DNA from: an uncultured Bacteroidales bacterium
GTDB lineage: Bacteria > Bacteroidota > Bacteroidia > Bacteroidales > F082
Direction of reading: 5' to 3'
DNA length: 37,760 nt
NCBI GenBank assembly: GCA_946184615.1
Contig: CAMHFN010000020.1
Location: 1-37,760, forward strand
Position 1 is the first letter of the stretch. Each line of letters begins with the position of its first letter. The translations under genes were made by a program, and so were the position numbers. Below, piece by piece: positions 13,068-20,807 of the stretch. Under the pieces are notes generated by a model that was not told the origin of the DNA, searched no databases, and worked only from the letters and a program-made list of their open reading frames with translations.

Positions 13068-13505
13068 ATGTCTAAATTAAACGGAACCGATCTAGCCCAT
13101 ATTGCAAGCCATTACGAAGCTATCTATCGCGAATGGAATACCCAGATCTATTTCTGCTTTGACAGCGTTAAAAACGGCGAAAAAGCATTTGAAATCCTGA
13201 CAAGGGTTTATTCAGATGAGATGGGGCCAAACAAATACTATAGGTACGGAATTGATAAGAGGGATTTCTATTTGGGATTCAACAGCCGTAATGTTGCGAC
13301 GGATGTTTGTAACGAGATCAATGCTGCTATTGCCGCATACAGGGAAGTTGAACACCAAGATATTCACTATGAACCAGATCCCGTGTCATATCCTGAGTCA
13401 AACGGTTCTGTCATTTCTGGACCATCAAACTCTAACACCTACATGATCATTGGTGCCGTTGCCGCCATCATCATTCTTGTTTTATTATGGAAGCCGAAAA
13501 GGTAA
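13068..13505 (+). CDS. C-terminally anchored membrane protein, 145 aa
   Basis: Begins MSKLNGTDLAHIASHYEAIY; an alpha/beta soluble domain of about 115 residues, a Pro/Ser linker (YPESNGSVISGPSNS), then one membrane helix (MIIGAVAAIIILVLLW) and KPKR. Overlaps the metalloprotease-like gene by 19 bases. Not recognised. Confidence 0.6.
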   Translation: MSKLNGTDLAHIASHYEAIYREWNTQIYFCFDSVKNGEKAFEILTRVYSDEMGPNKYYRYGIDKRDFYLGFNSRNVATDVCNEINAAIAAYREVEHQDIHYEPDPVSYPESNGSVISGPSNSNTYMIIGAVAAIIILVLLWKPKR

Positions 13506-14221
13506 TAGTGATTCGTGAACAGGACGACCTTGGCCCTGTTATAGCAAGGGCCGACCATCGGGACAAAGCCATCGAGGTCAACAAAATGATCTTTTATTGG
13601 TTGCCACCGTTGGTCCAGGAGTTTGTGCTGTGCCATGAAATCTGCCACTTGAAGTACGAGGAATGGGACGAGAGCGAGACCAACAGGCTTGCATCTATTT
13701 TGTTCCTCAACCGGGCGGAGAGTGAAAAAGATCTCGAAGAACGCCGTCTGTTCCTGTCCTATATGGATGGAAAAGATATGAGCAACTCTCTTACCGTGGG
13801 TGCAGTGCTTGGGATCGTCAGTTCCATTTGGGGCATTTCCACTTCCATTTATGGTGCATTGAAGAACAAAAAAGCAGGATGGTATTCCTGGGACGCCGCA
13901 ACGCAAATGTCCAATCTTGATGTGATGCTCAAACAGGCATTTGAGGAAAGTCGAAAGAGCTCAGAATGCAGTGCAAGCGAATTCTTCTGGAATCTGCTTT
14001 GCCAATTCACCAACAAGGACGATACGCTGGAAGAATTCCTAAACCGGTCTGACAACGACTGGGTACGCCCTTACATATCCAAGTACGAGCAAAAATATGG
14101 CTTCGGCTTTCATGATATCACTCCTGTCGATTGGATGGCGTTTCCAGCCGTCAAGATAGTTCTTGGCGTTCTGGTGGGAGTGGCCGTTGCCCTAATTGTA
14201 AAAAAAACTATTAATTCATGA
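13487..14221 (+). CDS. HExxH membrane protein, putative metallopeptidase, 244 aa
   Basis: Begins MEAEKVIVIREQDDLGPVIA. The motif FVLCHEICHLKYEEWDESET holds a gluzincin-like HExxH (His46, Glu47, His50) with acidic residues after it that could supply the third ligand, as in IrrE/M78- or M48-like minimal proteases. A Gly-rich amphipathic segment (LTVGAVLGIVSSIWGISTSI) and a C-terminal membrane helix (IVLGVLVGVAVALIV) follow. In a phage late operon it may process virion proteins or act on the cell envelope during entry. It overlaps both neighbours by a few bases. Confidence 0.6.
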   Translation: MEAEKVIVIREQDDLGPVIARADHRDKAIEVNKMIFYWLPPLVQEFVLCHEICHLKYEEWDESETNRLASILFLNRAESEKDLEERRLFLSYMDGKDMSNSLTVGAVLGIVSSIWGISTSIYGALKNKKAGWYSWDAATQMSNLDVMLKQAFEESRKSSECSASEFFWNLLCQFTNKDDTLEEFLNRSDNDWVRPYISKYEQKYGFGFHDITPVDWMAFPAVKIVLGVLVGVAVALIVKKTINS

Positions 14222-14706
14222 AAACAATGGGAAAATCAAAGATTAAATCAATCATCGACTACTTGAGCGAACCGAGAAAAGGCATCGTCGTCGCGGTTTT
14301 GGTTGTGATGGCCATTATAGCAGTAGTCGTTGTCTTTAGAAAAACCAAAGGCAAAATGGCGCCTCCGCCAACACTTCTTAACGATGATGCTATAGAAAAT
14401 GGAACGGGTTCTGCAATTAGCCCGTCCATCGATTTTAGAAGCCTTGCCATTCGTCTGTTCAGTGCTTGTTTGGGCGTTGGAACCAACGAAGACGAAGTCT
14501 ATGCCGTGATGGGATGCTTGAACACCCAAGCCGACTACAGAAAACTGAGTAATGTATGGATGCAGCAATGGAATCAACTTGGACTTCTGGCAAAGACGGC
14601 ATTACCTCCCTCACTTCCTGAACTTCTCCAGTCGGAGTTGGATTCGAGAGAACTTTCAATGGTGCGTTCCATACTGTCTGAAAAAGGTATCGTACCGGAT
14701 TTTTAA
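14218..14706 (+). CDS. N-terminally anchored membrane protein, 162 aa
   Basis: ATG at 14218 overlaps the previous stop; a second ATG at 14227 is possible. One membrane helix (GIVVAVLVVMAIIAVVVVF, about 22-40) followed by RKTKGK and a soluble helical domain (DEVYAVMGCLNTQADYRKLS). Not recognised; late-operon membrane protein set. Confidence 0.6.
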   Translation: MKTMGKSKIKSIIDYLSEPRKGIVVAVLVVMAIIAVVVVFRKTKGKMAPPPTLLNDDAIENGTGSAISPSIDFRSLAIRLFSACLGVGTNEDEVYAVMGCLNTQADYRKLSNVWMQQWNQLGLLAKTALPPSLPELLQSELDSRELSMVRSILSEKGIVPDF

Positions 14707-14725
14707 CACAAGACAACAATAAACC

Positions 14726-15049
14726 ATGAAACCAAACACCAAGAAAACACTCATCATCGCCGTCGTCGTAGCGGTCGTTGCAGTCACCCTCTGGCTTTTG
14801 TTCCGAGGGTCCAAAAAGACCGCCAAAGGCATGATCAACAGACTCAACACCTCGCGGTACGTCAAGAATGCCATCATCGGCTACCTAGAAAAGGCCAAAC
14901 TGGAACAGGACATCAACGCCAACGCAGAATCCAACAACTGTACCTACGAACAGGCGCTGGCGTTGACAGCGGCCTATTACCTGGTCAACGACGGTATCGT
15001 CGACGATGCCACCTGGCAGCAGTGGAAATCCGAGATCTTCTCAATGTAA
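14726..15049 (+). CDS. N-terminally anchored membrane protein, 107 aa
   Basis: Begins MKPNTKKTLIIAVVVAVVAV; the membrane helix ends LWLLFRGSKK. The soluble part is helical (LEQDINANAESNNCTYEQAL) and resembles in layout the 10597 product. Function unknown. Confidence 0.6.
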   Translation: MKPNTKKTLIIAVVVAVVAVTLWLLFRGSKKTAKGMINRLNTSRYVKNAIIGYLEKAKLEQDINANAESNNCTYEQALALTAAYYLVNDGIVDDATWQQWKSEIFSM

Positions 15050-15061
15050 AAGCCAAAAGCC

Positions 15062-15211
15062 ATGAACGAACAGATCACACAGCTTCTGGAGCGCTACAAG
15101 GACGGGGTGCCCGTGAGAATTGAGCCGGGCACCGTCTTCAGCCTCGCAGCTGCCGCCATACTCACTGTCGTAGTGTGCGCGGTCGCCATCCAATTTGTAA
15201 AAAAACTATAA
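15062..15211 (+). CDS. Small membrane protein, 49 aa
   Basis: Begins MNEQITQLLERYKDGVPVRI; a short amphipathic helix, then one membrane helix (TVFSLAAAAILTVVVCAVAI) and a basic end (QFVKKL). Fits between 14726 and 15218 with 12- and 6-base gaps. Probably a virion membrane protein; a holin cannot be excluded. Confidence 0.55.
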   Translation: MNEQITQLLERYKDGVPVRIEPGTVFSLAAAAILTVVVCAVAIQFVKKL

Positions 15212-15217
15212 AACCTT

Positions 15218-15505
15218 ATGGCCATTATGAAAACAGTTAATCCATTGGAGACGTATGTTGCCGGCAAGGGCTTTTCCCGGACCGAGATCAACGAAACGTC
15301 TGTAAACGATGTTAAGACCACCATCATATATGCGGGTCATTCCCCTTTTCCGACAGTCAGTGCTTTAACATTGGAATCCGAAGGATGGGAAATCCGGAAG
15401 ACGGTCATAGTTGAGAATTCCGTCACAGGGCAAACTACCGTGATGGAAACTTGGGGGAGTGGTGCCTGGAATAACAAAGAAAACCTGGAATATAAGTATA
15501 TCTAA
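15218..15505 (+). CDS. Hypothetical late protein, 95 aa
   Basis: Begins MAIMKTVNPLETYVAGKGFS (a second ATG at 15227 is possible). Beta-rich, soluble, with a WEIRKTVIVENSVTGQTTVM strand pair. Ends one base before the spike gene start, so it may be a chaperone or base subunit for the spike. Not recognised. Confidence 0.5.
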   Translation: MAIMKTVNPLETYVAGKGFSRTEINETSVNDVKTTIIYAGHSPFPTVSALTLESEGWEIRKTVIVENSVTGQTTVMETWGSGAWNNKENLEYKYI

Positions 15506-15506
15506 C

Positions 15507-17783
15507 ATGGGAGTTGCATACGATTACAATATCAACAAGGTGTTAAACACTATCGGCGAAAAAGGTGACAGCGCCTATGAAGTCTATAAAAAGCAGTGGG
15601 CGGTTGACCATCCCTCCGATCCTGAAGGCTATCTTTCGCAGGCTGCTTGGTTGGCCTCCTTGAAGGGGCCTTCAGGGGATCCCGGCAGACCAGCCGTAAA
15701 TCCGTTTAAAGGGTGGTTTGGTTCTTTGGAAGATTTGGAGGCGGAACAACCAGCACCTCATGTCGGTGACTATGCCAACGTGGAGGTTCCTGTACCTGGC
15801 CAAAGCGAAACCGTGGTACGTATCTTTAAATGCAGGACAACGGGAGTGTGGATGGATAGTGGAGTGGAAGTTGACACGTCAAACCTCCAGACTTTCGATA
15901 CCGGAGAGCAGGTTAACGAATTAGGAATTGATGAAACGCACCTCGATACCCCTAGGGAAGACGCTCTGCCTAAAGCCATTGATTGCGCTAAGCTGAAATC
16001 CAAACTTAGGGACATTGAACTATCCGAGATCGAGGTTCCGACAATTGAGATAAATGGTAAAAGAGTGGCGGGAAGCAGTGGATTACCTATTGGCAATGAT
16101 CCTTTGTTCGGCTATGTTGAGGTGGAAATTCCTAATGTCAGCAGTGTACGTTTCATTGGCTTGTCGTTGAGAGATACCGAAACATCTACTGCTGCCAATG
16201 TGGGCTATGCGTTTGGGCATTATGTGGACGATGAATGGGTTACTGACAAGGCGGTAAATTGGATAAAGGAAGGTTCTGTCAGAAAAATAATGGAATATTA
16301 TGACAGCGTTCCAGAAGGCTCTACTCATTTCCGTACTACAGTTCAATACTATACGTCTTTAAACCACAGCCAGTTCTATTTGTATGCTGGTGTCGGCACG
16401 TCGATATCAAAACTGATTTTTGATAGTATTAAAGCCAATGGACTCAAAACAATGATTTGTCACAATGGAGAATGTATTGTTGACAAAAATGGATGGGTGG
16501 CCGAAGCTTCTTTGTCCTTTGTAGAAGAAAATGAGGATGGTTCTGAAAATGAAGAGACATACCTCCCTTTGATACAAAGGACTGTCCTTGCACATGAAGA
16601 CGAGACAATAGAGGAGAAACAGGTACCATACTCCTATAACAGCCAAACGAGAACGTTTACTTATGTCTCCTCTTCTGATTTTGTGGGATTCCCCGAAATA
16701 ATTTATTTTAAAAAACGGATTTACGTGTTCTACAAGCACGGCAAGGCACATAAAACCGTGCCAGGATTCCATTTCAATAGGGCTTACAGATTCAGTGAAG
16801 ACGGGGGAGTTACTTGGAGTGATGAATATCGTATTGATATGCCTCTCAGCGATTCACAAGGACACTACAGGGCTTATGAGCATGTATATCCTTGCATTTA
16901 TAATGGCAAACTGGTTGCAAGTGTGTTTTGCACTGTGTCTAAAGACCAGACTATTGATGGAGAGACTGTCCCTTTGACAAAAAAGAGCATTACGTTCCTT
17001 GCGCAAATAGATGCTATGACTGGTGAGGAGGCTGAAGGCAGTGAGTATGTGGAAGGATGCTTGAAATGCGAAAAGATAATCAAGGCACCCTTTTATGATG
17101 CAAACGGTGATTTTGTATTTGACTATTTGGATTCCGATGAATTGAGGACAATGATTCCAGGTGGTCGGGGCTATGCCGAGGATGGATATTTCTATTTCCC
17201 TTGCTATTTCTCGCCAGATAGTGCTTGTATTATCCGTTGGAGAATAGATTTTGACACTCCAATTTCAGCATCCAACTTTATTGAGATTGCCCGTCTTGCA
17301 CCAGATGGATCTTCTGGTGAAAAATATACAGAGTCATGTGTAGCCAAGGTCGGGGACAACTTGCTATGGGTGGTTCGTACTTCTAAAACAAATCATGGCA
17401 AATATGCCAGGATGCTTGCGTCCATTGACGGCGGATTAACTTGGATTGAATCTCATCTGAAGGAAGACTTTCATGGAATGACAATAGAGCCTTTGTCAGA
17501 CACAATGGCATTGATCATAGGAAGAGATTTCTCTGACACATTAAGCTGTGACCGTTTTTGCATCGTCAATTCTCTTGGGCATGAATTGATGGCAAGGATG
17601 AAGTATGACGGAAATGAACTAGCAGCAGGAGATTCGTGTTATGCCGCCACCGCCATCATTGGCGATTACCTGTTTATGGCCTATTACCGAAGGTTTAAGG
17701 ATACTGGAGGGGCTCACAAGCACGATGTGGTGTTTGGCAAAATCAGGACAACATATTTAACCGACAGTGCTTTCTGGGTATAA
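15507..17783 (+). CDS. Receptor-binding spike with sialidase-like propeller, 758 aa
   Basis: ATG at 15507 chosen (MGVAYDYNINKVLNTIGEKG); an upstream in-frame start would overlap the preceding gene. The N-terminus carries GDSAYEVYKKQW and YLSQAAWLASLKGPSGDPG, the short module found at the base of many Bacteroidota phage fibres. The C-terminal half has two Asp-box motifs, SEDGGVTW (430-437) and SIDGGLTW (639-646), indicating a BNR/sialidase-type beta-propeller. Likely role: host glycan recognition or cleavage. No signal peptide. Sequence is AT-richer than the replication genes, which suggests separate exchange of this module. Confidence 0.65.
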   Translation: MGVAYDYNINKVLNTIGEKGDSAYEVYKKQWAVDHPSDPEGYLSQAAWLASLKGPSGDPGRPAVNPFKGWFGSLEDLEAEQPAPHVGDYANVEVPVPGQSETVVRIFKCRTTGVWMDSGVEVDTSNLQTFDTGEQVNELGIDETHLDTPREDALPKAIDCAKLKSKLRDIELSEIEVPTIEINGKRVAGSSGLPIGNDPLFGYVEVEIPNVSSVRFIGLSLRDTETSTAANVGYAFGHYVDDEWVTDKAVNWIKEGSVRKIMEYYDSVPEGSTHFRTTVQYYTSLNHSQFYLYAGVGTSISKLIFDSIKANGLKTMICHNGECIVDKNGWVAEASLSFVEENEDGSENEETYLPLIQRTVLAHEDETIEEKQVPYSYNSQTRTFTYVSSSDFVGFPEIIYFKKRIYVFYKHGKAHKTVPGFHFNRAYRFSEDGGVTWSDEYRIDMPLSDSQGHYRAYEHVYPCIYNGKLVASVFCTVSKDQTIDGETVPLTKKSITFLAQIDAMTGEEAEGSEYVEGCLKCEKIIKAPFYDANGDFVFDYLDSDELRTMIPGGRGYAEDGYFYFPCYFSPDSACIIRWRIDFDTPISASNFIEIARLAPDGSSGEKYTESCVAKVGDNLLWVVRTSKTNHGKYARMLASIDGGLTWIESHLKEDFHGMTIEPLSDTMALIIGRDFSDTLSCDRFCIVNSLGHELMARMKYDGNELAAGDSCYAATAIIGDYLFMAYYRRFKDTGGAHKHDVVFGKIRTTYLTDSAFWV

Positions 17784-17804
17784 TAATAATTAAAGATAAA
17801 CTAT

Positions 17805-18581
17805 ATGGGACTAGCGATTATTGATCAAAAATCTGACTTTTCAAGCAACAACATAGGTGTGTTTGATAAGGTCTGCAATGTGGTCCGGAAAAAAGTGAAT
17901 TCGAACAATGTGGAAGCATGCTATATCTATGCTTTAAGTTGGGGCTTATACATGGACGATGTGATTGACAGTCTTGGACAGCTTGATATAGATATTGGAA
18001 TACATAGAATCAACAAAGACAACGAACGCATAGGAAGAAGCCTGGTGTTATCCTTGTGCAACGATGCCGAAGGTGAAGAAAGAAAGGTTGATGTGTATGT
18101 CAATGCCGTGACGCAGGAATCCAATTTTTATGTGTTCAACATATCGGTTGAAGTAACTGAGCCAGGCGTAAAAACCGTATTTGTATCCAACAATTATACA
18201 AGCCCCACGCAGTATTACTTTAATGTGAAATTGCATGTGGATACATTGAACAAAGAATGCAGCGGAACATGCAGATCCGATGAATTGACATTCACCAGCT
18301 CGACTTCTATCATATTATCCTCTTCGGAGGAAGAGGATGTAGAACCACCATTTTCAAACGGATACGGATTATATATTGATTCTGCTTCAAGGGAATTGAC
18401 GGGAGACCGATATTGCAGAATTTGGAGAATTAAGGCGAGCAATGAGCAACACGAGCTGTTGAATGTCCCATTGTTACCTAATGACACATTGATGGATTTT
18501 GCCAACAATGCACGTCTCGCCAAGATTGGACTTGAAAACAGGAAACCGGCTAAATCGAGTGTTAGAATAACAGAAATTTGA
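17805..18581 (+). CDS. Hypothetical late protein next to the spike, 258 aa
   Basis: Begins MGLAIIDQKSDFSSNNIGVF; soluble, beta-rich, with a Ser/Glu-rich linker (SSTSIILSSSEEEDVEPP) near the middle. No recognisable motif. Position right after the spike and similar base composition suggest a spike-associated or second receptor-binding protein. Confidence 0.55.
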   Translation: MGLAIIDQKSDFSSNNIGVFDKVCNVVRKKVNSNNVEACYIYALSWGLYMDDVIDSLGQLDIDIGIHRINKDNERIGRSLVLSLCNDAEGEERKVDVYVNAVTQESNFYVFNISVEVTEPGVKTVFVSNNYTSPTQYYFNVKLHVDTLNKECSGTCRSDELTFTSSTSIILSSSEEEDVEPPFSNGYGLYIDSASRELTGDRYCRIWRIKASNEQHELLNVPLLPNDTLMDFANNARLAKIGLENRKPAKSSVRITEI

Positions 18582-18589
18582 TAACAGCT

Positions 18590-18871
18590 ATGACAACCTA
18601 TGAATGGATAACGACTTTGCTCATTCCGGTCAGCAGCGCCATCACCTGGCTTGCTGCTCGTCGAAAGCGTCGCAACGATGCTCTGTGTGATCTCCAGAAT
18701 ACCATCGACATGCTGGTATTGAAAAACAACGAAGTGTATAGGGAACTGATCAGTACCAGGCGCGAACTCGCCGAAGCAAGGAACGAAATAGATATCCTGA
18801 AAGCCAACCAAGAAAAACTGCTGAAAGAAAACGCCGAGTTGCGTATCATCGTCGAAAAGAAAACGAAATGA
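18590..18871 (+). CDS. Membrane-anchored coiled-coil protein, 93 aa
   Basis: The ATG at 18590 (MTTYEWITTLLIPVSSAITW) is preferred over a TTG at 18578. One N-terminal membrane helix, RRKRR, then a continuous coiled coil (RRELAEARNEIDILKANQEK). The layout equals an inner-membrane spanin (Rz-like) or a holin-associated protein and sits just before the murein hydrolase, overlapping it by four bases. With the lipoprotein at 20310 it could form part of a lysis set. Confidence 0.55.
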   Translation: MTTYEWITTLLIPVSSAITWLAARRKRRNDALCDLQNTIDMLVLKNNEVYRELISTRRELAEARNEIDILKANQEKLLKENAELRIIVEKKTK

Positions 18872-19485
18872 AAATGAAACAAAGACAACAAACCATTCTA
18901 TGGGCCTCGCTTTCCGTCGCTGCCATCGCCATTGTCGCCTTGGTGGTGTGGATTGTCCGCTCCAAGCGACGCAACGGCGGCCTCGTCGTCATCGGTAGTA
19001 CCGTAAACACAAACAACAGCACCATGAATAACAACAACCAGGGCGCAAGCGCCCAAACTCAATTCGGAAACACCAGCCTCCCGCTGGGCTACCGCAACAA
19101 CAACCCGCTGAACATCCTTTACGGATCGAGCCTGTGGAAGGGCAAGGTGATCCCCAACACCGACACCAGCAAGCCACGCAAGGAACAGTTCGTGTCGATG
19201 GCCTACGGCTACCGCGCCGCGCTGTACCTGATCCGGAAGCATATCCGCGGAGGCTACAACACCCTTGCCCGCCTGGTGAACCGCTGGGGAACAGGCGCCC
19301 AAAGCGACCAGGTGACCAGCTACGTCAGCTTCGTGTCGAAGAAAACAGGCATCGCCCCCGGAACCACCCTTTCGCCGGACAACATGGAACAGCTTTGCAA
19401 GATCGCCTGGGCCATGGCCTGGTTCGAGAACGGCAAGGCACCGTCATCGATGGATGACATCTACCAAGGGTGGAGCTTGTTGTAA
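18868..19485 (+). CDS. Membrane-anchored murein hydrolase (P5/P7-like), 205 aa
   Basis: The N-terminal membrane helix (TILWASLSVAAIAIVALVVW) is followed by RSKRR and an Asn-rich linker, then a lytic-transglycosylase-like domain: GYRNNNPLNILYGSSLWKGK, FVSMAYGYRAALYLIRKHI, NTLARLVNRWGTG, and a C-terminal AWAMAWFENGK. This domain is often annotated 'structural protein P5' in phages of Bacteroidota. Anchoring in a membrane fits a virion-associated entry enzyme, like PRD1 P7, rather than a free endolysin. It could also serve in lysis. Confidence 0.7.
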   Translation: MKMKQRQQTILWASLSVAAIAIVALVVWIVRSKRRNGGLVVIGSTVNTNNSTMNNNNQGASAQTQFGNTSLPLGYRNNNPLNILYGSSLWKGKVIPNTDTSKPRKEQFVSMAYGYRAALYLIRKHIRGGYNTLARLVNRWGTGAQSDQVTSYVSFVSKKTGIAPGTTLSPDNMEQLCKIAWAMAWFENGKAPSSMDDIYQGWSLL

Positions 19486-19504
19486 ACTATAAAACAGAAA
19501 AACC

Positions 19505-19915
19505 ATGGAACGCAGGGAATCCGAAAACTGGCATATAGTTGGGACCATATCCGAGGGAGTCGCAAAGGAAATAGGGCTTAATGCCAAAACTCCGGTTTGG
19601 ATCAATGACAGGATTATAAAGCACATCATTGACGAACATCCAGAGATGAAGACCCCGGATGCTGCCACGTCGTTCGCTCACAAGGTTGTCAGCAACTTCG
19701 ACACGGTATTTACACAAAAGGATGGAACGCTCGTGTTGGCGATCGAAGGTGTTGGTAAATCCATGGTTACTTACATCAAGCTTGAGCTTGCAAGCGAAAA
19801 CTATTGGAGGGTCAAGTCGGCTCATATCCGCCCGACATCGCAGCTATACAGTTATAGGTTCAAGCTTATTTGGGAGAAGAAGGACAAGAAAAAGCCTGTC
19901 AAGCGAAAACGATGA
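19505..19915 (+). CDS. PBECR-type nuclease-like protein, 136 aa
   Basis: Begins MERRESENWHIVGTISEGVA. Core: PVWINDRIIKHIIDEHPEM (His at about 40 and 45), a helix (ATSFAHKVVSNFDTVFTQKD), GTLVLAIEGVGKSMVTYIKL, then ENYWRVKSAHIRP and a Lys-rich tail. The 'H-I-x-x-x-H ... strand ... Y-x-R-V-K-T/S-A' order fits phage BECR-fold (barnase/EndoU/colicin E5-like) nucleases. The stop lies within a bidirectional terminator (19890-19924) shared with RNA B. Third stand-alone gene of this class in the element, here in the late/lysis region. Confidence 0.65.
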   Translation: MERRESENWHIVGTISEGVAKEIGLNAKTPVWINDRIIKHIIDEHPEMKTPDAATSFAHKVVSNFDTVFTQKDGTLVLAIEGVGKSMVTYIKLELASENYWRVKSAHIRPTSQLYSYRFKLIWEKKDKKKPVKRKR

Positions 19916-20049
19916 CAGGCTTTAAACCGGTTGTCGCCCGGAAGGAAACAGTACCCGCGCCACTTTGGTGGCGGGTGGGGTTACCACCCTGCTTCGGTCC
20001 GCCGACCCATGTCCCGTTGCCGGAGAGCTACACAGCAACCGGAGCGACA
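19886..20049 (-). ncRNA. Structured RNA B, convergent to the 19505 gene
   Basis: The minus-strand -7 element TATTTTTG (20060-20053) is followed by a body of about 125 nt and a terminator (19924-19890). 5' TGTCGC-T-CCGG (20049-20039) pairs with CCGGGCGACA (19941-19932), ten pairs with one bulged base, closing the molecule. Inside are hairpins GGTC/GACC, GGGTGG/CCACCC and CGCCAC/GTGGCG plus a CCG(G)TTGC/GCAACGG stem. It is GC-richer than its flanks and has no supportable reading frame. Not a tRNA or a family I can name. Confidence 0.55.
19890..19924. terminator. Bidirectional terminator at the 19505 gene 3' end
   Basis: AAAGCCTGTC (19891-19900) pairs with GACAGGCTTT (19914-19923). The left arm and loop are the last codons of the nuclease-like gene. 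T-rich on the minus strand side (CTTTTTC), so it serves RNA B as well. Confidence 0.8.
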
Positions 20050-20052
20050 CTG

Positions 20053-20080
20053 CAAAAATAAGAAAATTTTTAAAAACAAA
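20053..20080 (-). promoter_or_regulatory. Promoter of RNA B
   Basis: TATTTTTG (20060-20053, minus), with TTTG (complement of 20077-20080) 16 bases upstream, again a short spacing like the other two RNA units. Confidence 0.5.
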
Positions 20081-20097
20081 ATAAAAACCTAAGAATT

Positions 20098-20313
20098 ATG
20101 GCAACAACCAAGAAAAAACCAAGCAAGAAACGCTATCTCACCCAGTCAGAAAGAAAGCAAATCAGACAAAAGATGCAGTCGTTGGCAACGCTGTTGTTCC
20201 GCCTGCTCGCCGACGACAAAATCGACAGCCAAACCAGAGGCGTCATTAAAAAGATGCACAAGTGCGTCATCGATGCCGTAGCGTATTCCAATCAACTCAA
20301 CTTCCTAGAATGA
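20098..20313 (+). CDS. Small basic protein, 71 aa
   Basis: Begins MATTKKKPSKKRYLTQSERK; a very basic N-terminus followed by two helices (MQSLATLLFRLLADD and IKKMHKCVIDAVAYSNQLNF). Overlaps the next gene by ATGA. May bind nucleic acid or be a small late protein. Not recognised. Confidence 0.55.
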   Translation: MATTKKKPSKKRYLTQSERKQIRQKMQSLATLLFRLLADDKIDSQTRGVIKKMHKCVIDAVAYSNQLNFLE

Positions 20314-20798
20314 AAACGAGCATCAAAATACTCTTTTTGGCCGTCATCATGGCTGCGATATCGGCCTGTTCCGCACAGAAAAGGGCCGAGAGGCATATCC
20401 GGCGTGCCGTGGAACTGTGTCCCGAAATGGTGCAGCTGACCGCGTACCCGATCGACACGTTCCTCAGCGTGCCTGGATATACCGAACAGGTACTAGTCCC
20501 ATTGACGGCTGTCATGGACAAAGGGGAAACCTTTGTTGAGGCCACGGAACACGGCACTTTCACTGTCAACTTCATTCGCGAGGACAGCACCTTGTGCATC
20601 GATTATGTGTCCGATTCGCAGCAGATTTACTTCAACGACACTTTAAAATACCAATCGGTTGTTATCAATCCCAAGCCACCCGAAAAGGGATGGTTCGACG
20701 GATTGGGAGAACGGCTTGCCGAGTGGATCACCTTTCTGATCATCGGTATGTCGGCAGCCTTTTACTTGATTTTTAAAAACAAGAAAAAACGAAATTAA
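20310..20798 (+). CDS. Lipoprotein with C-terminal membrane anchor, u-spanin-like, 162 aa
   Basis: ATG at 20310 chosen because it gives an N-terminal lipoprotein signal: MKTSIKILFLAVIMAAISAC, with lipobox AISAC (Cys20). A periplasmic domain of about 115 residues follows, and then a C-terminal membrane helix (WITFLIIGMSAAFYLIF) with a basic end. A protein anchored in the outer membrane by lipid and in the inner membrane by a C-terminal helix is the layout of unimolecular spanins (T1 gp11). No sequence match is claimed. It is the last plus-strand gene before the convergent integrase, ten bases away. Confidence 0.55.
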   Translation: MKTSIKILFLAVIMAAISACSAQKRAERHIRRAVELCPEMVQLTAYPIDTFLSVPGYTEQVLVPLTAVMDKGETFVEATEHGTFTVNFIREDSTLCIDYVSDSQQIYFNDTLKYQSVVINPKPPEKGWFDGLGERLAEWITFLIIGMSAAFYLIFKNKKKRN

Positions 20799-20807
20799 AT
20801 TCCTTCC

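Noticed and set aside
18868..19302. Minus-strand open frames opposite the murein hydrolase
   Set aside because: Codon-bias shadow; no start signal, and the plus-strand product has a recognisable domain.
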